Below are positions 42,021 through 58,240 of a stretch of DNA of 64,000 bases, piece by piece. The stretch is from Streptomyces muensis. Its GTDB lineage: Bacteria > Actinomycetota > Actinomycetes > Streptomycetales > Streptomycetaceae. Within the stretch, counting starts at the first letter, position 1. The number at the start of each line of letters is the position of its first letter. The stretch covers positions 1 through 64,000 of the forward strand of contig NZ_JAKEIP010000007.1 of the NCBI RefSeq assembly GCF_021474425.1, written 5' to 3'. A model generated the notes under the pieces. It saw only the letters and a list, made by a program, of their open reading frames with translations, was not told the origin of the DNA and searched no databases. Both the position numbers and the translations under genes were made by a program.

Positions 42021-42084
42021 CCGTTGGGGCTGGTCGCGCCCGCGCGGCGGAGCCGCATATCGATACAGCCCCGCGCCCCTAAAA
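42021..42084 (-). repeat. dispersed intergenic repeat, copy 1
   Basis: On the minus strand the element begins AGGGGCGCGGGGCTGTATCG, continues through ATATGCGGCTCCGCCGCGCG and ends CCAGCCCCAACGG. Compared with copy 2 at 46019-46080, about 54 of 59 aligned bases are identical. The GGGGCTG/CAGCCCC ends can pair and an internal GCGGCTCCGCCGC stem is present, so transcripts would fold strongly. Confidence 0.65.
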
Positions 42085-42092
42085 GCGTGGCT

Positions 42093-42125
42093 CCGCCCCG
42101 GCCGGTACGCGACCGGTCGGGGCGG
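42093..42125 (-). terminator. terminator-like hairpin after isocitrate dehydrogenase
   Basis: CCGCCCCGGCCGGT (42093-42106) pairs with ACCGGTCGGGGCGG (42112-42125) with one wobble and a 5-base loop. It lies 20 bases past the stop of the minus-strand gene. No U-run is evident. Confidence 0.5.
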
Positions 42126-42144
42126 CAGCCTCAAGGCACCTGCG

Positions 42145-46135
<3,991 letters not shown>

Positions 46136-46900
46136 TCACATGTCAGCAAAAGATCCATGCCGCCCGGCGCCGGAGGCGAATCGAGCCGCACCCTCCAGGC
46201 TCTCCGCCAGTACGCCCATCCCGTGCGCGAGTTCCCCTCGCATCGCCGCCGGCTCGTCCAACCCGTCCTGCTCCAGCACCGAGGCCCGGTCGGCGCGCAG
46301 ACAGGCCTGCGGGAACCCCGCGATCACGGCGGCCAGCTGCTCCGCCTCGGCGCGGGCGCGCCCGGTCGGCACGACACGGTTGGCCAGCCCCATGTCGTAG
46401 GCCTCGCCCGCCGGAACCGCCCGTCCCGTCAGGATCATGTCCAGCGCGCGGCTCGTGCCGATCAGCCGGGGCAGCCGTACCGTGCCGCCGTCGATCAGCG
46501 GCACACCCCAGCGGCGGCAGAACACCCCGAAGACGGCGTCCTCCTCGGCCACCCGCAGATCGCACCACAGGGCAAGCTCCAGCCCCCCGGCGACGGCGTG
46601 CCCGGCGACCGCGGCGATCACCGGCTTCGACAGCCGCAGCCGGGTCGGCCCCATCGGCCCGTCGCCCACCTCGGTGACCCGGTTGCCGCGCTCGGTGCCG
46701 AGCGCCTTGAGGTCGGCTCCCGCGCAGAACGTGCCGCCCTCCCCCCACAGCACCGCCACCCGCGCCTCGTCCTCGGCCTCGAACTCCCGGAAGGCGGCGA
46801 CGAGTTCGGCGGCGGTGGGGCCGTCGACCGCGTTGCGGACCTCGGGCCTGGAGAGGACTACGGTGCTGACGTGTCCCTGGCGCTCGACACGGACCGGCAT
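46136..46900 (-). CDS. enoyl-CoA hydratase/isomerase family protein (crotonase)
   Basis: A 254-residue crotonase-fold protein. The CoA-binding and oxyanion segments are TFCAGADLKALG and VAGGLELALWCDLRVAEEDAVF. An acidic residue is retained near PLIDGGTVRLPRLIG. ATG 46900 follows GAAAGGGG; an upstream codon gives a short poor extension. It acts on acyl-CoA thioesters, but the reaction (hydratase, isomerase or hydrolase) cannot be told. It stands alone between unrelated genes. Confidence 0.85.
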   Translation of the reverse strand: MPVRVERQGHVSTVVLSRPEVRNAVDGPTAAELVAAFREFEAEDEARVAVLWGEGGTFCAGADLKALGTERGNRVTEVGDGPMGPTRLRLSKPVIAAVAGHAVAGGLELALWCDLRVAEEDAVFGVFCRRWGVPLIDGGTVRLPRLIGTSRALDMILTGRAVPAGEAYDMGLANRVVPTGRARAEAEQLAAVIAGFPQACLRADRASVLEQDGLDEPAAMRGELAHGMGVLAESLEGAARFASGAGRHGSFADM

Positions 46901-47006
46901 GGCGGGGCCCCTTTCGATGGTCGGACCTCGCACGTTACTGACCAGTCACATGGCCTTCCACCGGAACGGGCCGCTCAGATCACCGTCCATCCGGACCACC
47001 GGCCGC

Positions 47007-47972
47007 TCAGATCACCTTCCACCGCACCAGCGCACCCAACGTCAACGCCCCCGGCAGCAGCGGCAGCCACACCGTGATGATCCGGTACGCCAGGACCACC
47101 GCCGTCGCCACCGCCACCGGGCCGCCCACCGCCACCAGCGCCACGATCAGCGCCGCCTCCACCGAGCCGATCCCGCCCGGCGTGGGCACGAGGGCGACGG
47201 CCACGGTCGCCGCGAGGTACGCCAGCGCCATGTGAGCCGGCGGCACGTCCAGCCCCAGCGCGAGGCCGACCAGGACCAGCCCGGACGCCTGGAGCGCCGG
47301 GAAGGCCAGGGAGCCGCCCCACAACGCCAGCGCCCTGGAGGGGCGGGTGTGCACCGAGCGCGCCTCGCCCAGCGCGGTCCGCAGGAACGACAGCACGGCC
47401 GCGCGCAGGCGGCGTACGAGCGCGAAGACGGCGACGACCACGAGGGCCGCCGCACCGACGGCCAGCAGCAGCGGACCCCAGGCGCCGTCCGGAAGGAGCG
47501 GCCCGAGGCGCAGGGCGTGCGGGAAGGTGATGAGCAGCGCGGCCAGCAGCCCGACCCGGGCCACGCTCTCCGCGAGCAGATACAGCGCCAGCGCGGCCGA
47601 GGAACGCGCGAGCGGCAGCCCGCACACCGTCATGAAGCGCAGATTGACCGCGCTCGCGCCCAGCCCGGTGGGCAGCAGATGGTTGGCCGAGCCCGCCGCG
47701 AACTGCGTGACGAGCAGCCGCAGTCGGGGCAGCCGGTCGACCACTGCGCCCTGCCGCGTCACCGCCGCCGCCACCCAGGTCAGACAGGTCACACAGACCG
47801 CCGCGAGAAGCCAGGGCCACTTGGCCGTCGCCAGATGGCCGACGCCCTCGGCGAGCACGGCCCGGTGCCGCACCGCGACCACGACGACGAGGACGAGCGG
47901 AAGCAGGCACAGTATGTGGCGCAGCGGGAGCCGCCTGGCCAGGCGTCCCGCGGAGAGTCGTACGGCTGTCAC
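47007..47972 (-). CDS. flippase-like integral membrane protein (LPG synthase TM-region family)
   Basis: A 321-residue membrane protein with about eight helices. It has the family signature QFAAGSANHLLPTGLGASAVNLRFM and the late ALVPTPGGIGSVEAALIVALVA. Related proteins carry the transmembrane domain of lysylphosphatidylglycerol synthase and are proposed lipid flippases. GTG 47972 is used after CTCTCCGAAT, with a weak ribosome site. It is divergent from the ABC exporter gene and shares its control region, so the SoxR-type promoter lies close to its 5' end as well. Confidence 0.8.
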   Translation of the reverse strand: MTAVRLSAGRLARRLPLRHILCLLPLVLVVVVAVRHRAVLAEGVGHLATAKWPWLLAAVCVTCLTWVAAAVTRQGAVVDRLPRLRLLVTQFAAGSANHLLPTGLGASAVNLRFMTVCGLPLARSSAALALYLLAESVARVGLLAALLITFPHALRLGPLLPDGAWGPLLLAVGAAALVVVAVFALVRRLRAAVLSFLRTALGEARSVHTRPSRALALWGGSLAFPALQASGLVLVGLALGLDVPPAHMALAYLAATVAVALVPTPGGIGSVEAALIVALVAVGGPVAVATAVVLAYRIITVWLPLLPGALTLGALVRWKVI

Positions 47973-48045
47973 ATTCGGAGAGCCTCTCCAGGCAGCGCCA
48001 ACGGCGGGTTGCGGCCGTGGGGACGGCGCCTTACGGAGAAAAGGA

Positions 48046-48076
48046 TTGACCTCAATGTCGCTTGAGGTTCTACGGT
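48046..48076 (+). promoter_or_regulatory. SoxR-type promoter with a 19-base spacer
   Basis: TTGACC (48046-48051) and TACGGT (48071-48076) are 19 bases apart. Between them ACCTCAA (48049-48055) and TTGAGGT (48062-48068) form a perfect 7-bp inverted repeat. This is the geometry of MerR-family activators, and CCTCAA-N6-TTGAGG is the known SoxR box. In Streptomyces coelicolor SoxR activates transporters in answer to redox-active pigments. The start point falls at or next to the ATG at 48084, giving a leaderless message. Confidence 0.8.
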
Positions 48077-48083
48077 CGCCACC

Positions 48084-50000
48084 ATGAGCATGGAGACCAC
48101 AGCCTGGACACAGCTGTACAGCGTCATGAACGCCCAGCGGGAGCGGCGTCCGTTCGCCCGCGCCACGCTGCGCCGGATCGGCGCGTTCGCCCGCCCGCAC
48201 CGCCGCAGGATCGCGCTCTTCGTCGTGCTCGGGATGATGACCGCGCTGCTCGCCGTCGCGACCCCCGTGCTCGCCGGACATGTCGTCGACGCGATCGTGA
48301 CGGGCGACGACGAGGGCACCGTCGTCCGGCTGGCCCTGCTGATCGCCCTGATCGCGCTCGTAGAGGCAGCCCTCGGGATCCTCGCCCGGCGGCTCTCGGC
48401 CACCCTCGGCGAGGGTCTGATCCTCGATCTGCGGACGGCTGTGTTCGATCATGTGCAGCGCATGCCGGTCGCGTTCTTCACACGTACTCGTACGGGAGCG
48501 CTCGTCTCCCGTCTCAACAACGACGTGATCGGCGCCCAGCGCGCCTTCAGCAACACCCTGTCCGGCGTGGTCAGCAACCTCGTCACACTGCTGCTCACGG
48601 TCGCCGTCATGCTCACCCTGTCCTGGCAGATCACCCTTCTCGCCCTCGTCCTGCTGCCGGTGTTCGTCTTCCCGGCCCGGCGCATGGGGCACCGCATGGC
48701 GAGGATGCAGCGGGAGGCGGCCGGCCTCAACGCGGCGATGGGCACCCGTATGACCGAGCGCTTCTCGGCCCCCGGAGCCACGCTGGTCAAGCTCTTCGGG
48801 CGCCCGCAGGAGGAGTCGGAGGAGTTCGCGAGCCGGGCCAGGAGGGTGGCCGAGATCGGCGTACGGACGGCCACCGCCCAGTCGGTGTTCATCACCGCGC
48901 TCACCCTGGTGTCCGCCCTGGCCCTCGCCCTGGTCTACGGCCTCGGCGGCTGGTTCGCCCTGCGCGGCACACTGGAGCCGGGCGCCGTCGTCTCGCTGGC
49001 CCTGCTGCTGACCCGTATGTACGCGCCGCTCACCGCACTGGCCGGCGCCCGCGTCGAGGTCATGAGCGCCCTCGTCAGCTTCGAGCGGGTCTTCGAGGTG
49101 CTCGACCTCAAGCCGCTGATCGAGGAGAAGCCGGCCGCGAAGAAGGTCCCGGACGGCCCGGTGTCGGTGGAGTTCGACGACGTCCGCTTCGGATACCCGT
49201 CCGCCGACAAGGTCTCCCTCGCCTCCCTGGAGGAAGTGGCGACCCTCGACACCCGCGGCGGCGCCGAGGTGCTGCACGGCATCTCCTTCCGCGCCGAACC
49301 CGGGCAGACCGTCGCCCTGGTCGGCTCGTCCGGCGCGGGCAAGTCGACCATCGCCCAGCTGCTGCCGCGTCTCTACGACGTCGACGAGGGCGCCGTGCGG
49401 GTGGGCGGCATGGACGTCCGTGACCTGAGCGCCGAGTCGCTGCGCGCCACCCTCGGCATGGTCACCCAGGACGGCCACCTCTTCCACGACACCGTCCGCG
49501 CCAACCTGCTCCTCGCCCGCCCGAGCGCCACCGACGCCGAACTCTGGGACGCCCTGCGCCGCTCCCGCCTCGACGATCTCGTACGGTCCCTGCCCGACGG
49601 CCTCGACACCGTGGTCGGCGAGCGCGGATACCGGCTCTCCGGCGGCGAACGGCAGCGCATGACCATCGCCCGCCTGCTGCTGGCCCGTCAACGCGTCGTC
49701 ATCCTCGACGAGGCCACCGCCCACCTCGACAACACCTCCGAGGCCGCCGTCCAGGAGGCGCTGACCGAGGCCCTGGAGGGCAGGACCGCCGTGGTGATCG
49801 CCCACCGGCTCTCCACCGTGCGGGCGGCGGACCTGATCCTGGTCGTCGAGGCGGGCCGGATCGTCGAACGCGGCACGCACGAGGCGCTGTTGGCGGCCGG
49901 CGGACGTTATGCCGAGCTGTACCGGACGCAGTTCGAGCAGGGGGTCTCCGGGATGGCGGAGATCGCGGCCGAGGTCGAGGCGGCGGGGGAGGCCGCGTAG
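48084..50000 (+). CDS. ABC exporter, fused membrane and ATPase domains
   Basis: A 638-residue half-transporter. Six helices lie in the first 320 residues, for example IALFVVLGMMTALLAVATPV and a YGLGGWFALRGTLEPG linker region. The ATPase has Walker A ALVGSSGAGKST, signature YRLSGGERQRMTIARLLLA, Walker B VVILDEATAHLD and switch AHRLSTVRAAD. It would work as a homodimer that pumps hydrophobic or redox-active compounds out of the cell. The promoter points to SoxR control, so its substrate may be a quinone or phenazine-like compound. Confidence 0.9.
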   Translation: MSMETTAWTQLYSVMNAQRERRPFARATLRRIGAFARPHRRRIALFVVLGMMTALLAVATPVLAGHVVDAIVTGDDEGTVVRLALLIALIALVEAALGILARRLSATLGEGLILDLRTAVFDHVQRMPVAFFTRTRTGALVSRLNNDVIGAQRAFSNTLSGVVSNLVTLLLTVAVMLTLSWQITLLALVLLPVFVFPARRMGHRMARMQREAAGLNAAMGTRMTERFSAPGATLVKLFGRPQEESEEFASRARRVAEIGVRTATAQSVFITALTLVSALALALVYGLGGWFALRGTLEPGAVVSLALLLTRMYAPLTALAGARVEVMSALVSFERVFEVLDLKPLIEEKPAAKKVPDGPVSVEFDDVRFGYPSADKVSLASLEEVATLDTRGGAEVLHGISFRAEPGQTVALVGSSGAGKSTIAQLLPRLYDVDEGAVRVGGMDVRDLSAESLRATLGMVTQDGHLFHDTVRANLLLARPSATDAELWDALRRSRLDDLVRSLPDGLDTVVGERGYRLSGGERQRMTIARLLLARQRVVILDEATAHLDNTSEAAVQEALTEALEGRTAVVIAHRLSTVRAADLILVVEAGRIVERGTHEALLAAGGRYAELYRTQFEQGVSGMAEIAAEVEAAGEAA

Positions 50001-54128
<4,128 letters not shown>

Positions 54129-54137
54129 CGCACATGA

Positions 54138-54185
54138 CCGGCGGCGAGGTGGTCCCGGCCTTCGGGTACGCCACCTCGCCGCCGG
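54138..54185. terminator. bidirectional terminator between the two glycosidase genes
   Basis: CCGGCGGCGAGGTGG (54138-54152) and CCACCTCGCCGCCGG (54171-54185) are a perfect 15-bp inverted repeat with an 18-base loop. It sits in the 67-base gap between convergent genes and can stop transcription from either side. Confidence 0.75.
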
Positions 54186-54195
54186 CGGGATCACG

Positions 54196-57100
54196 TCACG
54201 GAGTCGCCCGTCGTACCTCCCGCGCGTACGGCGCCACGGTGACCCGGTCGATCAGCGGGGCGTAGCGGGAGCGCAGCAGCACGCCGGGGAAGGTGTCCGA
54301 GGCGTAGGTGGTGCCGTCGAAGTTGGGCAGTTCCTCGGAGCGGAAGGTGATCGTGTTCTGTCCCTTCTTCAGCTGGACGGGGACGGTCAGCTCCCAGAAG
54401 TTGTTCTGGTGGAAGCTGTGCGGGAAGCCGACGCGGCGCTTCTCGCCGCCGTTGACGGTGATGTCGGCGTGGCGGGCGAGCGGGTCCGGGTTGTAGTGGG
54501 TGGCTTCGGACTGCTCGGGGTTGGAGTAGCGCACGCGCAGCGCGTACAGGCCGGCCCGGTCCGCGGCGACGGTGAAGGTCGCGGTGTTGCCGTTGCCCGG
54601 GTCGCCGCCGATCCCGGTGATCGCCGTGCCGCCGGTGGCCAGGGACAGCGAGGAGAGCGCGGCCGAACCCGCGAGCTCGGCGTCGCCCGCCTCGTACGTG
54701 CGCTCCGGCAGCGTGCCCTTGGTGGGCGTGACCGTGAGGCGGTCGACGAGGGTGGTGGACGAACCCCCGGTCAGCGTCACCTTGTTGACACCGCCCGAGA
54801 GGGAGACCGCGACGCTGCTCCCGCCCTTGGCCAGACGCAGGACGTCATGCCCGTTGACCGAGAGCCGGGCCCCCGTGCCGTCGAGGGTGTCCACCTTGAG
54901 GGTGGCCTCGCGGTCGGCGGGGGAGTAGACCCAGAACGTGGCGGTCTGGCCCCTGGAGAGCCGGGCCGCGCCTGATCCCGTGGCCGCCTGCTTCGGAAGG
55001 TCGTAGCGGGGCCGCGCGCCGCCGCCCAGCCAGGCCAGCTCACCCTCGTACACCTGACTGCCGGCGGAAGCGTCCGGCAGGGACAGGGTGAGGCGGTCGA
55101 CGATGGCATCCCCCTTGGTGGCGCGCTTGCCGTCGGCGCTCTTCGCGGCGAGCGTCAACGTGTGCCTGCCCTTGGTGAGCTTCACCTTGGTGTCGGTGTG
55201 GTCCCACACCACCCACTTGTAGCCGAGCGGCAGATGCAGTTCCTGCTCGCTGTCCGCCTTCCCGTCCACGCGCACGAAGACGTTGGTCGGACCCTGCTCC
55301 TTCACACTGGCGTAGGTGTTCAGGGAGTTGGCGAAGACGCCCAGGTCGTAGGTGCCGTCCTCGGGCACGTCCACAGTGAAGTCGAGCGTCATGTCCGAAC
55401 CGGTGCGCAGACCGCCGACGTCGTAGCCGCCGGAGGTGTAGAACTTCGACACGTCGCGCGGCGAGCCCTCCGGCCCGTTCTTCGTGTAGCCGGATCCGGT
55501 GTGGGCGGCGTCCTCCGCCTCGTACGAACCCTGCCAGCGCACCGGCGGAGCCTGCGTGCCCTTCGCCTTCCCGGCCGGGCTGAGGACGATCTCGTACGCC
55601 GAGGACTCCTTCAGCGTCGGCAGCGCGCCGTCGCCGAAGTCGACGACCACCGTGCCGTCGTCACCGACCTTCAGGTTCTTCTCCGTGAGCAGCTTCGGAC
55701 CGGAGTTGTCGCCGACCTGCCCGCTCCACTCGATCTCGCGCACCCAGGCGTGGACCTGGCTGCCGAAGACCTTCTTCGGGACGCCCGCGAAGGTGATGTG
55801 GCCCTTGCCGGTGGACCCGCCGAAGATCAGCCGTGCCTGCTTCTTCTTCTCGTCCAGGGTGGCGACGCCCTGCATGGTGTAGTTCTGGCCGGGGAACGGC
55901 GGGGCCACGGACACGGTGTGGCCGCTCATCGAGGCGTACGAGTTCAGCAGCCACCACTGGCCGTTGCCGCGGTTGGCCTGCACGGCCGAGTCGGAGAGGT
56001 TGCCGTCGATGTTCCAGTACGCGATGTCGGCGTCCACCTTGGACTCCTCGATCGCGGACACCCACTGGATCATCTGGCCGGGTACCGAGGTGTGGTAGTT
56101 GAAGGCGTACTCGTTGATGTTGATGGGGAGTTGGGTGCCCTCACGGGTGGTGCCCTTGAACAGGTCCTTCTCCCACGCCCGGTACTTGGCGACGCTCTCG
56201 CGCACCGCCTCCGGGTGGCTCAGCTCGTGCCAGGTGATGACGTCCGGGAGGGTGCCGGCGGCGAGGGTGTGGGTGAGGAAGCCCTTGACCTGGTCGTAGA
56301 GGACGCTGGTGTTCGGTCCCGCGATGCGGGCGTCGGGCATCTTGCCCTTGATCAGCTTGTAGAAGTCGTCCCAGGCGGCGAAGTAGTCGTCGGGGTCGTT
56401 CAGCCAGCTGACCTTGTCGTAGCTCCACTCGCCGGTGCCGAACATGTTGCCCTCGGGCTCGTTGAACGGCACGAAGACGACGTTGTCCCGGTACTGCTCG
56501 GGCAGCTTCAGGACCTGGTCGACCTGCGCGGCGACCTTCTCCTTGTAGAGCTTGAGCTTCTCCGCGGGGGTGGCGCCCGGCCACTGGTAGGGGAAGCCGC
56601 GGTGGATGTCCGTCATGTAGATGTAGACATCGCCGTTGGTGGAGTCGGCCAGCGGCTTCACCACCTCCAGGGCGTCGGCACCGGGGTGCTGCGGACCGTC
56701 CTGCGCCTTCGTGGAGACCGTGCGCAGGCCCATGCCCTCCATGAGGTTGTTGGTCGGCACGTCCGGGCCGTACACCCCGTAGAGGGTGCCGGAGGCGCCG
56801 CCGTGGAACGCGCCGGTGTTCGAGCCGAGATCGACGCTGAGCTGCCCCTCGCGGACCACGGTCACGGTCGCCCGCACGGCCCGCCCCGCCGCCGAACCCG
56901 CCACCGTGAAGGTGCCCGGCGCGTCGTACTTCTCCGGCGGCACGGCGTCCCAGGTGACCGGCACGTCCCGGTCGTAGCCGTCGGAGAAGGTCGAGCGGAC
57001 CGCGGCCGGGAGGGACGGGGCGGTTCCGGTCGTGGTGCGGACGTCGAACGACGTCTTCGAGAGTTCCTGGACCGTCGGCACAGCTGAGACCGTACCGGCC

Positions 57101-57861
57101 ACCTGCTCGGCGCTGAGCGCCGTGTGCCACACGGTGAAGTCGTCGATCGCGCCCTTGAGCAGCGGGTCCGGCCAGAAGGACTTGCCGATGTATCCGGCCG
57201 CCGTGGCCGAACCGTCCAGCAGTTCCCTGGCCTTGATGGCGGTCGCGGCGGAGGAGACCGCCACACCGTCCAGGTAGGTGGTGAGCCGGCCGGCGGTGGA
57301 GTCGAGGGTCACGGTGACCGTCCGCCACTCCTCGGCGGGAAGCATCGCGTAACCGCGCACCTGTGCCTCCGCGCCCCCGCCGCCGGTGGTCACGGACGTC
57401 TGGAACAGCCCGTTGCCGTTGTACGGGGTGCTGAAGAGGTACTTGGTGGTGTTGGTGCCCAGATCGAAGATCCGCTGCCAGGACGACTTGTCGCCGCTCC
57501 ACTTCACTCGGGCGGAGACCGTCAGGTCGGTCGCGTCGCCGACCACTTCACGGGGCAGGCGGACATACGCGCCGTCGGAGGTGGGCGCCCCGCCGGGCAG
57601 GGCCAGCGCCCTGCCGCCGTCGGTGCCCTCGACGGACCGGGCGGTGGAGCCGTTCACCAGGGTCGCCGACAGGCCGTTGCCGGAGCTGTCGGTGATCCGG
57701 CCGGAGGCGAGATCGTCCTGGTCGAAGGTGTAGCGGGCGGTGGGCGCGGGCGCCTCGGCCGCCTGAGCGGCGGAGACGGGTGCGGCCAGCAGGCCCGCGC
57801 CGAGAGTCAGTGCCACGGCGGCCGGGGCGCGGCGCCGGGCGGATCTGTCAGCGGATGGCAT
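54196..57861 (-). CDS. large secreted clan GH-A glycoside hydrolase with LamG and CBM-like domains
   Basis: A 1221-residue protein. An ordinary signal peptide comes first (RRRAPAAVALTLGAGLLAAP), then a LamG-type domain (about residues 45-260) and an Ig-like module (VTWDAVPPEKYDAPGTFTVA). The catalytic barrel shows NEP with acid/base Glu468 (VPFNEPEGNMF) and nucleophile Glu584 in ININEYAF, the pattern of clan GH-A and closest to GH39-like enzymes. The C-terminal half contains two or three CBM35/CBM6-like beta domains (YEAEDAAHTGSGYTKNGPEG, YEGELAWLGGG, YEAGDAELAG). ATG 57861 follows TTGAGGACG. It has a LacI-type operator at its promoter. Substrate unknown. Confidence 0.82.
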   Translation of the reverse strand: MPSADRSARRRAPAAVALTLGAGLLAAPVSAAQAAEAPAPTARYTFDQDDLASGRITDSSGNGLSATLVNGSTARSVEGTDGGRALALPGGAPTSDGAYVRLPREVVGDATDLTVSARVKWSGDKSSWQRIFDLGTNTTKYLFSTPYNGNGLFQTSVTTGGGGAEAQVRGYAMLPAEEWRTVTVTLDSTAGRLTTYLDGVAVSSAATAIKARELLDGSATAAGYIGKSFWPDPLLKGAIDDFTVWHTALSAEQVAGTVSAVPTVQELSKTSFDVRTTTGTAPSLPAAVRSTFSDGYDRDVPVTWDAVPPEKYDAPGTFTVAGSAAGRAVRATVTVVREGQLSVDLGSNTGAFHGGASGTLYGVYGPDVPTNNLMEGMGLRTVSTKAQDGPQHPGADALEVVKPLADSTNGDVYIYMTDIHRGFPYQWPGATPAEKLKLYKEKVAAQVDQVLKLPEQYRDNVVFVPFNEPEGNMFGTGEWSYDKVSWLNDPDDYFAAWDDFYKLIKGKMPDARIAGPNTSVLYDQVKGFLTHTLAAGTLPDVITWHELSHPEAVRESVAKYRAWEKDLFKGTTREGTQLPININEYAFNYHTSVPGQMIQWVSAIEESKVDADIAYWNIDGNLSDSAVQANRGNGQWWLLNSYASMSGHTVSVAPPFPGQNYTMQGVATLDEKKKQARLIFGGSTGKGHITFAGVPKKVFGSQVHAWVREIEWSGQVGDNSGPKLLTEKNLKVGDDGTVVVDFGDGALPTLKESSAYEIVLSPAGKAKGTQAPPVRWQGSYEAEDAAHTGSGYTKNGPEGSPRDVSKFYTSGGYDVGGLRTGSDMTLDFTVDVPEDGTYDLGVFANSLNTYASVKEQGPTNVFVRVDGKADSEQELHLPLGYKWVVWDHTDTKVKLTKGRHTLTLAAKSADGKRATKGDAIVDRLTLSLPDASAGSQVYEGELAWLGGGARPRYDLPKQAATGSGAARLSRGQTATFWVYSPADREATLKVDTLDGTGARLSVNGHDVLRLAKGGSSVAVSLSGGVNKVTLTGGSSTTLVDRLTVTPTKGTLPERTYEAGDAELAGSAALSSLSLATGGTAITGIGGDPGNGNTATFTVAADRAGLYALRVRYSNPEQSEATHYNPDPLARHADITVNGGEKRRVGFPHSFHQNNFWELTVPVQLKKGQNTITFRSEELPNFDGTTYASDTFPGVLLRSRYAPLIDRVTVAPYAREVRRATP

Positions 57862-57922
57862 GGATCGCGTCCTCAATCCTTGGGTGGGTGTCGAAGAGTG
57901 AGCGTCGAAGAGCGAGCAAGCG

Positions 57923-57936
57923 TCGAACCGGTTCGA
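57923..57936. promoter_or_regulatory. LacI-type operator 1
   Basis: TCGAACCGGTTCGA is a perfect 14-bp palindrome with the central CG of LacI-family sites. It lies in the 5' leader of the GH-A gene, 62 bases before its ATG. Confidence 0.8.
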
Positions 57937-58044
57937 TCCCACTGCGTCGCGGCGGCAGGGTGGTCTTCGGATGGCGCGGTCGGCAGCCCTGCAGTTCCGG
58001 GCAGGCGCGGTAACGAGCCCTCAGTCGTCGGAAGGATCTCTTCA

Positions 58045-58058
58045 TCGAACCGGTTCGC
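58045..58058. promoter_or_regulatory. LacI-type operator 2 at the GH-A promoter
   Basis: TCGAACCGGTTCGC differs from the palindrome at its last base only. It lies directly after the minus-strand -10 box and covers the transcription start of the GH-A gene. Confidence 0.8.
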
Positions 58059-58059
58059 G

Positions 58060-58088
58060 AAGCTAGCACCGGGACTCCCGGCCAGCAA
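58060..58088 (-). promoter_or_regulatory. promoter of the GH-A glycosidase gene
   Basis: On the minus strand TTGCTG (58088-58083) and TAGCTT (58065-58060) are 17 bases apart. The start would fall near 58053, inside operator 2. The mRNA leader of about 190 bases contains operator 1. Confidence 0.55.
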
Positions 58089-58149
58089 TCCCCCCGGCGC
58101 AAGGTTTCTCGACTCCTGTCGCCCGTACCAGGAAGTGAGGCCATTGGTG

Positions 58150-58178
58150 TTGACAGGCGCCCGAGGGGTTCCTACCTT
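58150..58178 (+). promoter_or_regulatory. promoter of the lacI-family gene
   Basis: TTGACA (58150-58155) and TACCTT (58173-58178) with an exact 17-base spacer, close to consensus. The start falls at about 58185, immediately ahead of operator 3. Confidence 0.7.
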
Positions 58179-58186
58179 CGCTTCAC

Positions 58187-58200
58187 GCGAACCGGTTCGA
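58187..58200. promoter_or_regulatory. LacI-type operator 3
   Basis: GCGAACCGGTTCGA, one mismatch from the perfect palindrome. It begins about two bases after the predicted start of the regulator transcript. Confidence 0.8.
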
Positions 58201-58214
58201 CAGCTGGTCCGCCA

Positions 58215-58228
58215 TCGAACCGGTTCGA
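58215..58228. promoter_or_regulatory. LacI-type operator 4
   Basis: TCGAACCGGTTCGA, a perfect palindrome centred 28 bases from operator 3 and 13 bases before the regulator start codon. Sites 3 and 4 allow strong negative autoregulation. Confidence 0.8.
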
Positions 58229-58240
58229 CGAAGGAGTGCC

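Noticed and set aside
41985..42134. Fifty-residue N-terminal extension of the N-formylglutamate amidohydrolase
   Set aside because: It reads through the dispersed repeat and has no ribosome site.
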